A stretch of DNA of 64,000 bases from Flavobacteriales bacterium (GCA_019638115.1 JAHBUK010000004.1:490001-554000); one strand, 5' to 3'. Numbered from the stretch's first letter, positions 19,801-28,271 are shown. Made by a program: numbers and translations. Notes: generated by a model from the sequence alone, not told the origin.

Positions 19801-22292
19801 CCCAAGTAATCACGGATGTCCCCATAATTCTCAGCAAGCAGATAGCGTGGATCCACAAAGGACGGGCCTTCCGCCACCCACCATTCCAAGATGCCGTAGC
19901 TCTCTCCATCGGCGGCGCGGACGCAAAGGCTTTCAAAGGCCGTCCACTGCGGATGGAGCTTTTTCAAGGCTACGGCGAACACCAGTTGACAGCCGTTCAG
20001 GAGCGGGACATCCTTGTGCGCTGCGGCCAATTGATCACCGATGCGCTGCAGGTCCTGCTTGCTGCGTTCCGTCTTTCGTTTGAAGGCTGATCCGATGAAG
20101 TCCTCATCATACCCCAGCTCCAACAAACGATCGCGTAGCGCATTGAACTTCTGAGTGGCTACAGGTGCCTGGGCCGGAAGCAGATCATGAATGGCCATGT
20201 CCGTTTCGCGGCCGGATGGCAACTTCATCTTGAACCGTTCCAACACCAAGGACGTGTCCCAGTTGAAGATCCCATCCTCACTCCGCAGTGCAAGGCGAGG
20301 GCGTACCAACGCTTTCACCGCGTCGTCCTGCACCTGCTTCCACCAGTCCATGAAGGCGATCACGGCCGCTGTGGGGGTATCATCCAACACGATCTCCGGA
20401 AGGCGTTCCAACAAGGCTTGCATGGCCTTGGCCTCGCTCAGGTTGTAGAGGATACTGGCCGTCGCATCGCACCAAATACGTTCAGCCGTGCGTGCAACTG
20501 CCAACTCCAACTCCGGTCGCGGCAACCACTCCGATACTTCCGGATAGGCCGCGTACCACGCACCCAGTTCCTTGATGAGTGCTGGCTCCTGCACAAGGCC
20601 GTTCAAGGTGCAGGGCCGATCCCCGATGCGCAACAAGGGCAGGTCCGGGTGTTTGGCCAGATCCACCTTCAACACGGCCAACTCCTTCAGGCATGCGGTG
20701 TACTCTTCGCCCTGCAAGCCAGCCAACCAGTGGTCCAGTTCGGGCACCTCCACACCGTCCTCGATCAAGGTGGTGATCTTCACCTCCGGAAGGTTCAGCT
20801 TCGCACTGTTGCGCGCATGGGCCAGGGCGGCTTCGTCCAGGTCCTTGGTCCAATGGAACCAGTGCATGCCTTCCCCGAGTGCTGCGGCAGGAATGGGCAG
20901 TGAGGACCGCCGAATGCGCACCTGCTCCTTCGGAACGAAGCCGCCATCCATGGTAGGCACATGCTGCCGGACCAATTCGATCAAGGGCTTCTGCACCTGC
21001 GTGCTGAGCACCGGCAACTTCACATCAGCGAATTCCGAGGCCAGGATCACCTTGAACAGATCGCGGTACTTCTCCGGATCGCTGCGCATCCACTCCAGGG
21101 CCTGCTCCTTCACGCGCGTGGTGAGGCGTGCAAGCAGCCGAGCATTGATCTCGCTGTCCGCGTTCAGCTCGGTGCGCTGGGCCTGTTTCTGCAAGGCGTT
21201 GGAGTGGATCACGTAGGCCATGCCGTGCGCCTCCTTGGTCATGGGGAAGTACTGGTAGAGCGTGGGCTCCTTCGCCAGTCGTTCCGCCGCATCGGGCGCG
21301 TAGGCGAAGACCAGTTCCACGTCCTGATGCTCATCGCGGAAACCCAACTCACGCAGCTCATTGCGGGAAATGCGCAGTTCGATCCGCTCCAGCGGCACCC
21401 GCTCGATGTGGTCGCCGTTCACCGTAATGGTGGTGAGCTTGCGCAGGAAGTGCATGCTCACCCCCATGCACGAGCGGATCTCGTCCATGTGGTTGTCCAA
21501 CACCTGCCGTTTGCCTTCGCCGAGGTGCAGGAAGAAGAGCGAACCCTGTTCAGGGCGCTCATCCCCCAGGCGGGCTCTGGCCCAAGCCCGGAAGGTCTCC
21601 ACCTCTTCGGGGGTGAAGGCCACCGTGTCGCGGTAGGCGATGTCCTTCACCACTTCGCCGGGTGCCGCAGGGAAGCAGGTGAGCAGGATCTTGAACAGCC
21701 AGGGGGCGTCCGTGTCCACATCGGCGAGCTCCCAAGTGCCCGGCCCGTCCTGTAGGAATGCATCCAGTTGTGCGGCGCTGTTCCAACTGAAGATCATGGG
21801 ACCGGCCTGTTGGTCCAGCAGTTCCTCCAAACCGGACTCCTTGCCGACCAAGCGGTGAAAGAGCTTGAAGCCCACCCCGTACTGCCCGATCATGCCCTCC
21901 TTGCCCGGCCGCTGGCCCAGTGCCTTTTCGCTGCCGAACGTGTCCAGGATGCTCTTCACATCGCGCACATCGAAGGCATCGCCATCGTTGAGCGCCAGGA
22001 ACTGCTTGTCATCGTACCACAGGCGCAGGTCGGTGGCGCCGCAGTCAGCGGCGTTCTGGGTGATCTCGTAGATGGCCTGGTCGTTCTGGGCCATTTCCAG
22101 CACGCCGCGCAACTTGCCCGCGATGGCCTCGCGACCGGGGGCGGTACTGCTTTGCCAGAACTTGAAGAAACCATCCACCGGCCTGCCCTCCACCTCGGTG
22201 CGGCCGCCCATGAAATCGGCCTCCCAATCCGGGTGTACATTGAACTCGGCCTGCAACTGGCGGCGGTAGGCGGCGATGTTCTTGATGCGCAT
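16809..22292 (-). CDS. Giant protein: N-terminal GHKL ATPase and C-terminal SF1 helicase
   Basis: An 1827-aa protein. Residues about 55-150 form a GHKL (sacsin/Hsp90-like) ATPase, with EITQNAADCGA (N box, Glu76/Asn80), LNDGDAF (G1, Asp103) and GQYGVGFK (G2, 136-143). A long central region of about 1,100 residues has no motif I recognise. The C-terminal part is an Upf1/Dna2-like SF1 helicase: Walker A GPPGTGKTT near 1315, VVFDEAS near 1417, FAGDPFQL near 1455, NYRSGKS near 1520, HRYQGGEAE near 1657 and NVAISRARDVLIL near 1703. No nuclease motif is visible. Such two-ATPase proteins occur in defence islands, but I cannot name a characterised system. A terminator-like hairpin upstream suggests it is its own transcription unit. 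All catalytic motifs look intact. Confidence 0.8.
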   Translation of the reverse strand: MRIKNIAAYRRQLQAEFNVHPDWEADFMGGRTEVEGRPVDGFFKFWQSSTAPGREAIAGKLRGVLEMAQNDQAIYEITQNAADCGATDLRLWYDDKQFLALNDGDAFDVRDVKSILDTFGSEKALGQRPGKEGMIGQYGVGFKLFHRLVGKESGLEELLDQQAGPMIFSWNSAAQLDAFLQDGPGTWELADVDTDAPWLFKILLTCFPAAPGEVVKDIAYRDTVAFTPEEVETFRAWARARLGDERPEQGSLFFLHLGEGKRQVLDNHMDEIRSCMGVSMHFLRKLTTITVNGDHIERVPLERIELRISRNELRELGFRDEHQDVELVFAYAPDAAERLAKEPTLYQYFPMTKEAHGMAYVIHSNALQKQAQRTELNADSEINARLLARLTTRVKEQALEWMRSDPEKYRDLFKVILASEFADVKLPVLSTQVQKPLIELVRQHVPTMDGGFVPKEQVRIRRSSLPIPAAALGEGMHWFHWTKDLDEAALAHARNSAKLNLPEVKITTLIEDGVEVPELDHWLAGLQGEEYTACLKELAVLKVDLAKHPDLPLLRIGDRPCTLNGLVQEPALIKELGAWYAAYPEVSEWLPRPELELAVARTAERIWCDATASILYNLSEAKAMQALLERLPEIVLDDTPTAAVIAFMDWWKQVQDDAVKALVRPRLALRSEDGIFNWDTSLVLERFKMKLPSGRETDMAIHDLLPAQAPVATQKFNALRDRLLELGYDEDFIGSAFKRKTERSKQDLQRIGDQLAAAHKDVPLLNGCQLVFAVALKKLHPQWTAFESLCVRAADGESYGILEWWVAEGPSFVDPRYLLAENYGDIRDYLGDQWEPIKLTQEAMLATAPRLGVSFIPDLVQDDLDAAERLSFLNWLLAEQERNATALDHIRTDRYKQMLEGIFGSHPGSWLNAEEEFTRVEERIPTWVAQWAGRDHRRLALVEGLRSQENATVAWRKALLNDEAEQEVALPSSPVDTLRWIVGKGGAETFVSALQETRITKLLQASGVVWKEEPALRLETDATESTDPIYQAWKAEGAGWTVYEYPGDLPLSLTWEGQPLARRHGIKFHAPQDGSQRIFLSHNYPIVVALYRLSEGSVPLVPNTVRDSFQRLFDKHYRTADAALEKVKERPAEELPRKQQVEEFRARQMAFCKQPAITLAELVNSVEWEYAQKLLDRDNGNTFRFKEVEALAEGVLILRRPNVAELPYELVSDKDRSITGMRLKLRKRGVAYQEITDFELLASSEGEVRVRVPKLPFTLNESAVALIELPVEDMLLKMLAHAWRSIANAHDGSRPLIELVKERAPGGQVGFIFGPPGTGKTTVLAERLISTVRDTEAKVLVLTPTNTAADVLFQRITEKSSDDFKVLQGVHRFGAMNKDVPLDDGYPAVVITTMHRFSFDHFANGRDLKNVDWDHVVFDEASMAALPYALLPLLYLPNTRRDSTWGALGARFLFAGDPFQLMPVGATPSMKDKIDASKNGQRIRGYATENIFTLAGINNFQLEEAPELPGARINRLATNYRSGKSIVQLSSKGFYDNGVSSARGTDEHDITLGSASMPPIGLWSFPVTLQEKDTASDDLLSPSTIISFDNSAVHVHSALLAARLAVVLALENPGKRVIIICPYGRQVRVCQALLEPFNEGCVQEPGPDEVRTISVSSVHRYQGGEAEIVIFLLNPTATKAKDGGRLVIGDIALFNDPNLINVAISRARDVLILLAPEDNISRTGHSRYLLMDQVLTPDRADGQQVPMAPSAELEALLFNGQTLEERVSIMPIRAMDLYRVQETRDRGTDLVVLHNKENLNMVMAVDIVMEGIDLAALTIPQPLPGRI

Positions 22293-22369
22293 GGGTTAGA
22301 CCCACGCAAAGTATCAATTCGGGAGCACCCGAAGGGCGTGCTGAATTTGCAGGATAACGATGTTGCTCG

Positions 22370-22418
22370 AAAAGAAAAAGCCCCCCAAGTGTGCGTGCAA
22401 TGCAGAGGCATGGGAGGC
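22370..22418 (-). terminator. terminator-like hairpin between UDG-like gene and helicase
   Basis: On the minus strand GCCTCCC pairs with GGGGGGC (one G-U) around a 25-nt loop and is followed by TTTTTCTTTT. It sits 26 bp after the UDG-like gene. The remaining 22293-22369 would hold the helicase promoter, with an imperfect TA-C-TTTG box near 22307-22313. Confidence 0.5.
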
Positions 22419-22443
22419 GTGTTGGCTCAAAGATAACCTGACA

Positions 22444-23268
22444 TCAGCTACTGACCCTGATGATATCCTGAACGGCATCCTTGTAGCTCACACCCCAGCC
22501 ACGCTTCACCACAATAATGCGTGTCCCATTGTATTCATCCACGCGTTCGATCGTCTTGCCGCTCTTGCCACCCACCGGTTCCACCTGAAGCCCCCTGGCA
22601 AATGGTGCCCACCATGTTTCGTTCGTCAACACCACACAGAGTTTGGGGCGCAACTCTTCCAATTCCATCCGCACCAGTTCCACCGCCTCAGGGCGCTGCA
22701 AAGCACGATCCGTCTCCGTTGGGTTGAATTTCTCTTTGGCATCCGCTCTTCTGTAGTCCTGTGGCGCGATCTTGTACAGGTTCGACCACACGAGTCCTTT
22801 ATGCCAGCCACAATCCTCGTCATTGGTGATATGGAGCCTGTGTTGCATCAATGCGATGGTGGTCTGCCAGAAGAACGAACTCCAAGCGCGATAGCCGTTC
22901 TCACGGCCCTCGTAATGCGTCTGCTCCTCCGGTGGGCGCCCATTCAAGGTGCCATTGGTCCAAAGCACGTTCACCCAATCGAGTGGCGAATGACCCGGGT
23001 AAGGTTCATTGGAGAAGCGCTTGCTCTTTTCCACACGGTCTCCGGGAATCGGCTCCCTGTAATCCAGCTCCTCATGCCAACCACCCACAGCTTGGCCATA
23101 CACCAGCACATCCGTGCTGCTCCCCTCTTCCACACCAATGCTTGGGTAGAAGTCCGTGTAGCGCCGTTGCTCGGAGAAGGTGTGTGCCAGGCGTCGCTGG
23201 AAAGCTTCCAAATGGGCCTGATAGGCGTTGTTGTATTCGGAGGATAGTTCGCGATAGGTAGCAGGCAT
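22444..23268 (-). CDS. Unknown protein, possible uracil-DNA-glycosylase fold
   Basis: A 274-aa soluble protein. The order of its conserved-looking pieces resembles the UDG superfamily: a first strand with DVLVYGQAVGGW (near residue 55), WSNLYKIAPQD (near 165), a helix then ELRPKLCVVLTNETWW (near 210), and a last strand VVKRGWGVSYKDAVQDI where the HPS loop would be. The usual catalytic Asp/Asn in motif 1 and the HPS triplet are not evident, so a DNA-binding or inactive member is as likely as an enzyme. It starts 6 bp after the barrel-like gene, so they share a transcript. The fold call is inference. Confidence 0.35.
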   Translation of the reverse strand: MPATYRELSSEYNNAYQAHLEAFQRRLAHTFSEQRRYTDFYPSIGVEEGSSTDVLVYGQAVGGWHEELDYREPIPGDRVEKSKRFSNEPYPGHSPLDWVNVLWTNGTLNGRPPEEQTHYEGRENGYRAWSSFFWQTTIALMQHRLHITNDEDCGWHKGLVWSNLYKIAPQDYRRADAKEKFNPTETDRALQRPEAVELVRMELEELRPKLCVVLTNETWWAPFARGLQVEPVGGKSGKTIERVDEYNGTRIIVVKRGWGVSYKDAVQDIIRVSS

Positions 23269-23274
23269 GTCCGC

Positions 23275-24102
23275 TTAAGCCTTGAGTCCAAATGACAATC
23301 CAAAGCCCCAGAAGAACCTATTCTGGTACAACCATGAATCCGCGAAAGAACCTACCATCGTATCGATGCCAGCGGCAAGCACCAACCCGATCTCATTCCG
23401 GGCAATGGTGTAATTGACGTTAGGCGACAGGATCAGATTACTTGGCGCAGAACTGACATCCACCGGTCTATCCAGGAGTTCCTTGGAAAGAGATGCCGCG
23501 CTGAACCCCAAACCTAAACCGAAGGTGTGCGATGTGCTGATCTGTGTGCGATGGGTGAAGGTAGTAGTGCCGAAAGACCGGCCAAATGTGAGCCCAAGGT
23601 TAAAGCTGGTCGACACATTCTCACTGTACTTGTTCCCCGCACTGTCGGTTGCGCTTGGTCGGACCTTCACGGCGATGGTGTTTGCAGAAAACACCCACGC
23701 TTGATAGGGGATCTTCACCACGCGCGTAGCTTGGCCCAACCTCTCGCGCTTCAGATCAATGAACATGTCTGCCGGCGTTTTCGTGGTTATTGGCCTCGCG
23801 CTATCAGCGTCCGCCAAGAACCGCTCAGCTTCTCTTTGGTTAGTGGTATCCGACTTAATGGACCAAGGGTCCATTCGAATGACACCTTTATCAAGGGTCG
23901 CAAGAAATTTGAATGGGCCATTGAATCCTTTCACATGATAGCGTAGACTATCCGACGCTCTCAACCTGAATCCTTTCGACTCGATCGAGTTAAGTCGCTC
24001 TTGGGTAAGCCGATAATGTGCCTTCATCCGGTTGGTCGCCAATTGGCCAACCGCAACTGTCGTGAACTGTGCCAGCAGGAACAGGAGGATATAACGCATC
24101 AT
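23275..24102 (-). CDS. Secreted barrel-like protein inside the defence island
   Basis: A protein of about 275 aa with a signal peptide (MMRYILLFLLAQFTTVAVG) and a C-terminal half of alternating strands ending FFWGFGLSFGLKA, as in small outer-membrane barrels. The last 80 residues can be aligned by eye with the secreted protein at 9341-10192 (LGxGxxxxSL, then an IGLxxGxD-like strand and a final Gly-rich strand). It sits between hsdS and the UDG-like gene, an odd place for an envelope protein. A -7 box (TACTTTCG) 24 bp upstream gives it its own promoter. Met at 24102 or 24099 could start it. Function unknown. Confidence 0.55.
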   Translation of the reverse strand: MMRYILLFLLAQFTTVAVGQLATNRMKAHYRLTQERLNSIESKGFRLRASDSLRYHVKGFNGPFKFLATLDKGVIRMDPWSIKSDTTNQREAERFLADADSARPITTKTPADMFIDLKRERLGQATRVVKIPYQAWVFSANTIAVKVRPSATDSAGNKYSENVSTSFNLGLTFGRSFGTTTFTHRTQISTSHTFGLGLGFSAASLSKELLDRPVDVSSAPSNLILSPNVNYTIARNEIGLVLAAGIDTMVGSFADSWLYQNRFFWGFGLSFGLKA

Positions 24103-24125
24103 GGAGTGGTGTGTTTGGGTGTTGG

Positions 24126-24133
24126 CGAAAGTA
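24126..24133 (-). promoter_or_regulatory. -7 box of the barrel/UDG-like pair
   Basis: Minus strand TACTTTCG, one mismatch from TAnnTTTG, 23 bp before the ATG. The 122-bp gap after hsdS thus starts a new transcript. Confidence 0.4.
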
Positions 24134-24224
24134 TAGCCGTGCCCCACCGGCATCACCACGTTCTTTTCACACCTTGCCCTACCGTAAAATGAACTGGGCC
24201 TAACTTCTTTGACCTGTTCGTCAA

Positions 24225-25415
24225 TTACCCAAGCCCTCCTGCGAACGCCCCCTGCAACAAGCTCCCGAACAAGCCCTCGCTCTGCCGAAGGCTGAACGCG
24301 GCTCGCTCCTGTTGCAACTCCAGCTGTCTCATAGCAATGTCAAAGCGGTCAACCAAGTCCAGTGGCGGGACTATGATGGGCATCTCACGCAGTTCGCCGA
24401 GGTTCACTTGAAGGAGTGTGGCCCCCTTAGCCATGCGCGATAGGTCAGCGCTGAAGCTGCTATTGAGGAATAGGTGATACACGAACTCATTGCTGAGTTG
24501 CTCACGATCCATCCATACTGGCACAATTCCACGAGTTACGTTCGCTCCTTTCAATTCAGGTGTGGCATAGGACATCGCCCCAACACTTCCCCGAACGGAG
24601 AGAAGAAGCTCATTGCCCTTAAGCTGTGTTCGCATGAATGATCGCGCGATAGAGGGAGCAACCCGTTTGAGCGTGCCCACTTGGAGATACTTCTGAGTAA
24701 GATCGACCGGGCGCACAATCGGCACCCCATCTTCAACTTCGTCCCCTGGTTGTACGATCCCATAAGTGAGCGGGCAGTCTTGCGCAACCACCGTTTCAAA
24801 GGACTTCGTCTCCCACCCCCTCTCATTCCTCACCGGATCCCCGAACATCTCCAGGAACAGGCTCTTGGCCAGTTGGTCGTACAGCGCCAGGGTGCGCTTG
24901 TCGTTGGCCACCAGCGCCTGCGCCTTGTCCAGCACCGCCGCGATGCGACGCTGCGTGGGGAGGGGTGGGAGGGGGAAGTCGAGGTCGTTCAGGTGCTCAT
25001 TCTTCAGGTTGTTGATGTTCGCGCCCTCCGACAGTGCTGAGATCTTCCGGCGATAATCCGGCGTGTTGAAGAAGTGAGCGAAGTAGGAAGTGTCAACTCG
25101 ATCGTTCGGGCGAAGAAGCTTGCAGAACGCCCCGAATGAAGCTTCTTGGGCTTCCTTCACTTGTGCCGCCTTTCCAACAACCTCCTTGCTTCCGCTACTT
25201 GCAGCGATGACAATGTCGCCTGCCCGAAGGAGTTGCTTGTCCTTCACCACGTCCCGGGGTACATAAACCAGATCTTCGAAGTGTACACCGGCATCTTGGA
25301 TGTTATTCGCTCTCAGTACGGGCACATAACCCGGTGCAGCGTCATCCCGCACCTGCGACTTGTCATAGGACACGCCTCGCAGCTGCTCACATACCTCTCC
25401 TAGCTTCACCATCAT
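24225..25415 (-). CDS. hsdS: Type I restriction enzyme, S (specificity) subunit
   Basis: A 396-aa HsdS with two target-recognition halves. The first half starts MMVKLGEVCEQLRGVSY and ends with LNDLDFPLPPLPTQRRIAAV near residue 185. The second begins WETKSFETVVAQDCPLTYG and ends LREMPIIVPPLDLVDRFD near 360. The repeats 'xxxPLPPLxxQ' mark the conserved helical spacers. It gives the methylase and R subunit their sequence specificity. The ATG overlaps the hsdM stop (ATGA), so translation is coupled. An in-frame extension upstream is a shadow of hsdM. Confidence 0.94.
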   Translation of the reverse strand: MMVKLGEVCEQLRGVSYDKSQVRDDAAPGYVPVLRANNIQDAGVHFEDLVYVPRDVVKDKQLLRAGDIVIAASSGSKEVVGKAAQVKEAQEASFGAFCKLLRPNDRVDTSYFAHFFNTPDYRRKISALSEGANINNLKNEHLNDLDFPLPPLPTQRRIAAVLDKAQALVANDKRTLALYDQLAKSLFLEMFGDPVRNERGWETKSFETVVAQDCPLTYGIVQPGDEVEDGVPIVRPVDLTQKYLQVGTLKRVAPSIARSFMRTQLKGNELLLSVRGSVGAMSYATPELKGANVTRGIVPVWMDREQLSNEFVYHLFLNSSFSADLSRMAKGATLLQVNLGELREMPIIVPPLDLVDRFDIAMRQLELQQERAAFSLRQSEGLFGSLLQGAFAGGLG

Positions 25416-27034
25416 TTCAGCAAACTCTCCAATTCGTCCAACAACTGCAGCCGTTCCTGCGCCAGTTGCCGCAGGCCCTTCTGCTCCTTGGTGCCGTGGA
25501 TCAGCTCGGCGGGCGTGGGGTACTTCACGGGCTCGTACACCACCTGCTTGTAGCGGTTGATGCTCAGGTCCCATCCGCTGGCCTTCAGCTCGCTGAAGGG
25601 CACCAGGAAGCTCTGATCGGTGCGGGCACGCTTGGCCTCCCCCTTGGCGCCATAGCGGGCCAGAATGTCGGCCAGGTTGCTCTTCTCATGCCATGCGGGC
25701 GTGGCATCGGGTCGACCCGGTGGGTCGACGCTACGGGTGCGGTCCGCACCCTTCGCGCCAGCCGACGAGGTAGCCATCCCAGTGAATTGTTCCTCCAACT
25801 GCACATCCGTCAGCAATGGGCTGCGCTTGTCGTCCAGGCTGAAGCCATCGGCGCGCATGTCGTAGAACCACACGTGGTCGGTGCCGCCGCTGTTGGTCTT
25901 GGTGAAGAGCAGTACGGCGGTGCTTACCCCGGCGTAGGGCTTGAACACGCCGCCTGGCATGCTGATCACGGCGTGCAACTGCTGCCTCTCGATCAGCTCC
26001 TGGCGGATCTGCTTGTGGGCCTTGCTGCTGCCGAAGAGCACGCCATCGGGCACGATCACCGCCGCGCGGCCACCGGTGCGGAGCATGCGTAGGATCAGGC
26101 CCAGGAAGAGCAGTTCGGTCTTCTTGCTGCTCACCGTACGCAGCACGGCGGGGTCCACGGCATCGTGGTCCAGGCTGCCCTTGAAGGGCGGGTTGGCCAG
26201 CACCAGCGTGTAGGCCTCCTGGATGTGGCCCATCTCCTTGCTCAGCGCGTCCTGCCCCAGCAGTTCGGGCTGTTCTATGCCGTGCAGCATCAGGTTCATG
26301 GCCCCGATGCGCAGCATGCTGGGGTCGAACTCCACGCCGTTGAATAGGCCGCTGTTCCAGTGGGTCATGAACTTCTTCTCGTGGAAGCTCACCGGATGAG
26401 TGCGGCGCAGCTCCTCGCTGGCGGCCACCAGGAAGCCGCAGGTGCCGGCGCTGGGGTCGCAGATGCGGTCCTCGGGCGTGGGCTTCATCAAAGCGACCAT
26501 CATGCGGATGATGTGGCGCGGGGTGCGGAACTGGCCGTTCTGCCCGGCCGTGGCGATCTTACTGAGCAGGTACTCGTAGAGGTCGCCCTTGGTGTCACGG
26601 TCGGCCATGTCGATGGCGGCGATCATCTGCACGGCGCGGTCCAGCAGGCGCGGCGTGGGGATCATGAAGGTGGCGCCCTTCATGTGCCGGCTGAACACGC
26701 TGCCCTCGCTGCCCAGCTGCTTCATGAAGTCGAACACCGTGAGGTTGTCGTACCTGGGATCGGGCCGTGTGAAGAGGGCGAAGAGCGTGTCGGGGTCATT
26801 GTCCTTGAAGCGGCTCCAGCGCAGGTCCTGCAGGTGCGCGGGGTAGATGGGGTCTTTGAGGGGCGTGCCGAGCTTGGCGGCCTGCTTCTCCTTCAGGGTC
26901 TGGTTCTCGTCCAGCCTGCGCAGGAAGAGCAGGTAGGTGATCTGCTCGATGACGGTGAGCGGGTTGGAGACGCCGCCGGTCCAGAAGGCCTCCCAGAGTT
27001 TATCAACGGATGAGCGGAGGGTGCCGGTGATCAT
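25412..27034 (-). CDS. hsdM: Type I restriction enzyme, M (adenine methylase) subunit
   Basis: A 540-aa N6-adenine methyltransferase. HsdM N-terminal helices (about 5-155) are followed by FRTPRHIIRMMV, the SAM-binding motif CDPSAGTCGFL (191-201) and the catalytic NPPF (281-284), all intact. It methylates the HsdS target and forms the core of the R-M complex. It starts 13 bp after the receiver-protein gene and overlaps hsdS, so it belongs to the operon that begins with the radical SAM gene. Residues about 420-447 (ATSSAGAKGADRTRSVDPPG and on) look foreign: the DNA there folds into two short palindromes, an in-frame insertion in a normally conserved region. Confidence 0.94.
   Translation of the reverse strand: MITGTLRSSVDKLWEAFWTGGVSNPLTVIEQITYLLFLRRLDENQTLKEKQAAKLGTPLKDPIYPAHLQDLRWSRFKDNDPDTLFALFTRPDPRYDNLTVFDFMKQLGSEGSVFSRHMKGATFMIPTPRLLDRAVQMIAAIDMADRDTKGDLYEYLLSKIATAGQNGQFRTPRHIIRMMVALMKPTPEDRICDPSAGTCGFLVAASEELRRTHPVSFHEKKFMTHWNSGLFNGVEFDPSMLRIGAMNLMLHGIEQPELLGQDALSKEMGHIQEAYTLVLANPPFKGSLDHDAVDPAVLRTVSSKKTELLFLGLILRMLRTGGRAAVIVPDGVLFGSSKAHKQIRQELIERQQLHAVISMPGGVFKPYAGVSTAVLLFTKTNSGGTDHVWFYDMRADGFSLDDKRSPLLTDVQLEEQFTGMATSSAGAKGADRTRSVDPPGRPDATPAWHEKSNLADILARYGAKGEAKRARTDQSFLVPFSELKASGWDLSINRYKQVVYEPVKYPTPAELIHGTKEQKGLRQLAQERLQLLDELESLLK
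25711..25751. repeat. two adjacent palindromes inserted in frame in hsdM
   Basis: GTCGACCC-GGT-GGGTCGAC (8-bp stem) at 25711-25729 and GGGTGCGG-T-CCGCACCC (8-bp stem) at 25735-25751. Together they look like a REP-type element that has landed in coding sequence without breaking the frame. Confidence 0.7.
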
Positions 27035-27047
27035 GGGGTGAAGATGG

Positions 27048-28271
27048 TCAATGCTTGGTGATGGAGACAGCTTGGTACGTGCCGGGCTTCCGGGTGGAGG
27101 GTTCGATGACCATGTCGATCAAGTCGCCGTCCCGCAGGTCGAGCTGCTTGACGAGTTTCGGGCTGATAAAGCAGTTCTCTGCATGCGCGAAGTTTTGTCC
27201 AGCCTTCCTGATCACGATGGCGCGTTTGATCTCCTTGGTCTCCCGATCCGGCATAGAGGCTCCATCAGGCGTGACCGATTCTTCATGCAGCCAGGTCTTG
27301 TTGACCTTCGGGTCAGGATGCTGTTCAACGAACCTCTTGAAGAACACCAATATGTCCATCAGTTGGAAGAGCGCCGTACTGAGCAGATAGGGGCTTCCAC
27401 CATGTTCTCGGAAGGCCTCCTCGTTATCCAAAAGGAAGTTCGTGTCTTCAGCTGTTGCCCCGGAATGGATCGCATGGGACCCCCAGTTGGTCACGCTCAG
27501 AACATTGTCCAGTGCGGATGCCAACAATTTGGGGAGAAGCGGAAGCTCGGTTGAAAGTCTCGTCTTGGGTGCTGATCTTGACGGATACTCAACTGTTCTC
27601 CCCGCCAGGAAGGATGCGGACAAGCGTTGATTCAGGATCGGCTGAACGAGCATGTCAGGCAACAGACCTTGTTTGTGTGCGGCAAGGAACAGATACTCGA
27701 CCACCTGGCGGAGCGGGTTCATGAACAAGCGATCCCTGCCTGACTTATCCCCGCGCTCAACGAACAGCAACGCTTCCATGAAAAGTTCCTCTGCTGCGGG
27801 ATCGAACCAGGGTTGCCGGAACACATCGAGCACATCGGCAAAGCGCTGCCGGAGGCCCTCCTCACTGCTCCGATCCACCATGCGCTTGATCTCGTTGAGC
27901 ATTTCTTCCTCCTCCGCCGCCTTGATGTATCGCTTCTCATTGTCCACCCCGGCAGTTGCATCTTCGGCGAAACCAGTGCAAATGACATAGGGTACATGAA
28001 TGTTCTGCCCACGCCATTGTGCGAGGTCCATGCGGGCAATGGTCAGGTGCGTGATGTCGCCCTTGGGGGATCGGTCGTCGCGCTGGCCTTTGGCATCCAA
28101 GATCACCAACTTGAATTCCTTGGCCTTGACCCGCTCTTTGGCCCTGGCCCAGTTCGGGAACCAGGTGACGGCCAATCCATGGCTTTCTGCCCGTTGCTTC
28201 AAGGCTGCGGCAAAGGCTTCATCATCATCCACAAGGGCTATTGGGATGGACTCAGAACGCTTCGAATGCAT
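27048..28271 (-). CDS. Receiver-domain protein with unusual output, partner of the methylase-kinase fusion
   Basis: A 407-aa protein. Residues 1-130 fit a response-regulator receiver: acidic Asp15-Asp17, phospho-acceptor Asp59 in KLVILDAKG, Thr99 in VICTGF and Lys117 in YIKAA. A loop after Asp59 (QRDDRSPKGD) is longer than usual. There is no HTH. About 140-330 is helical and unknown. The last 60 residues (VIRKAGQNFAHAENCFISPK, then LRDGDLIDMVIE) look like a small OB/cold-shock-like fold; that is an impression only. The start overlaps the fusion gene by 20 bp, and the stop is 13 bp before hsdM. It is the likely phospho-acceptor of the fusion's kinase domain. Confidence 0.7.
   Translation of the reverse strand: MHSKRSESIPIALVDDDEAFAAALKQRAESHGLAVTWFPNWARAKERVKAKEFKLVILDAKGQRDDRSPKGDITHLTIARMDLAQWRGQNIHVPYVICTGFAEDATAGVDNEKRYIKAAEEEEMLNEIKRMVDRSSEEGLRQRFADVLDVFRQPWFDPAAEELFMEALLFVERGDKSGRDRLFMNPLRQVVEYLFLAAHKQGLLPDMLVQPILNQRLSASFLAGRTVEYPSRSAPKTRLSTELPLLPKLLASALDNVLSVTNWGSHAIHSGATAEDTNFLLDNEEAFREHGGSPYLLSTALFQLMDILVFFKRFVEQHPDPKVNKTWLHEESVTPDGASMPDRETKEIKRAIVIRKAGQNFAHAENCFISPKLVKQLDLRDGDLIDMVIEPSTRKPGTYQAVSITKH

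Noticed and set aside
22428..22435. TATCTTTG on the minus strand as a helicase promoter
   Set aside because: It lies directly before the terminator-like hairpin at 22370-22418, so any transcript would stop at once. It is left as a chance match.
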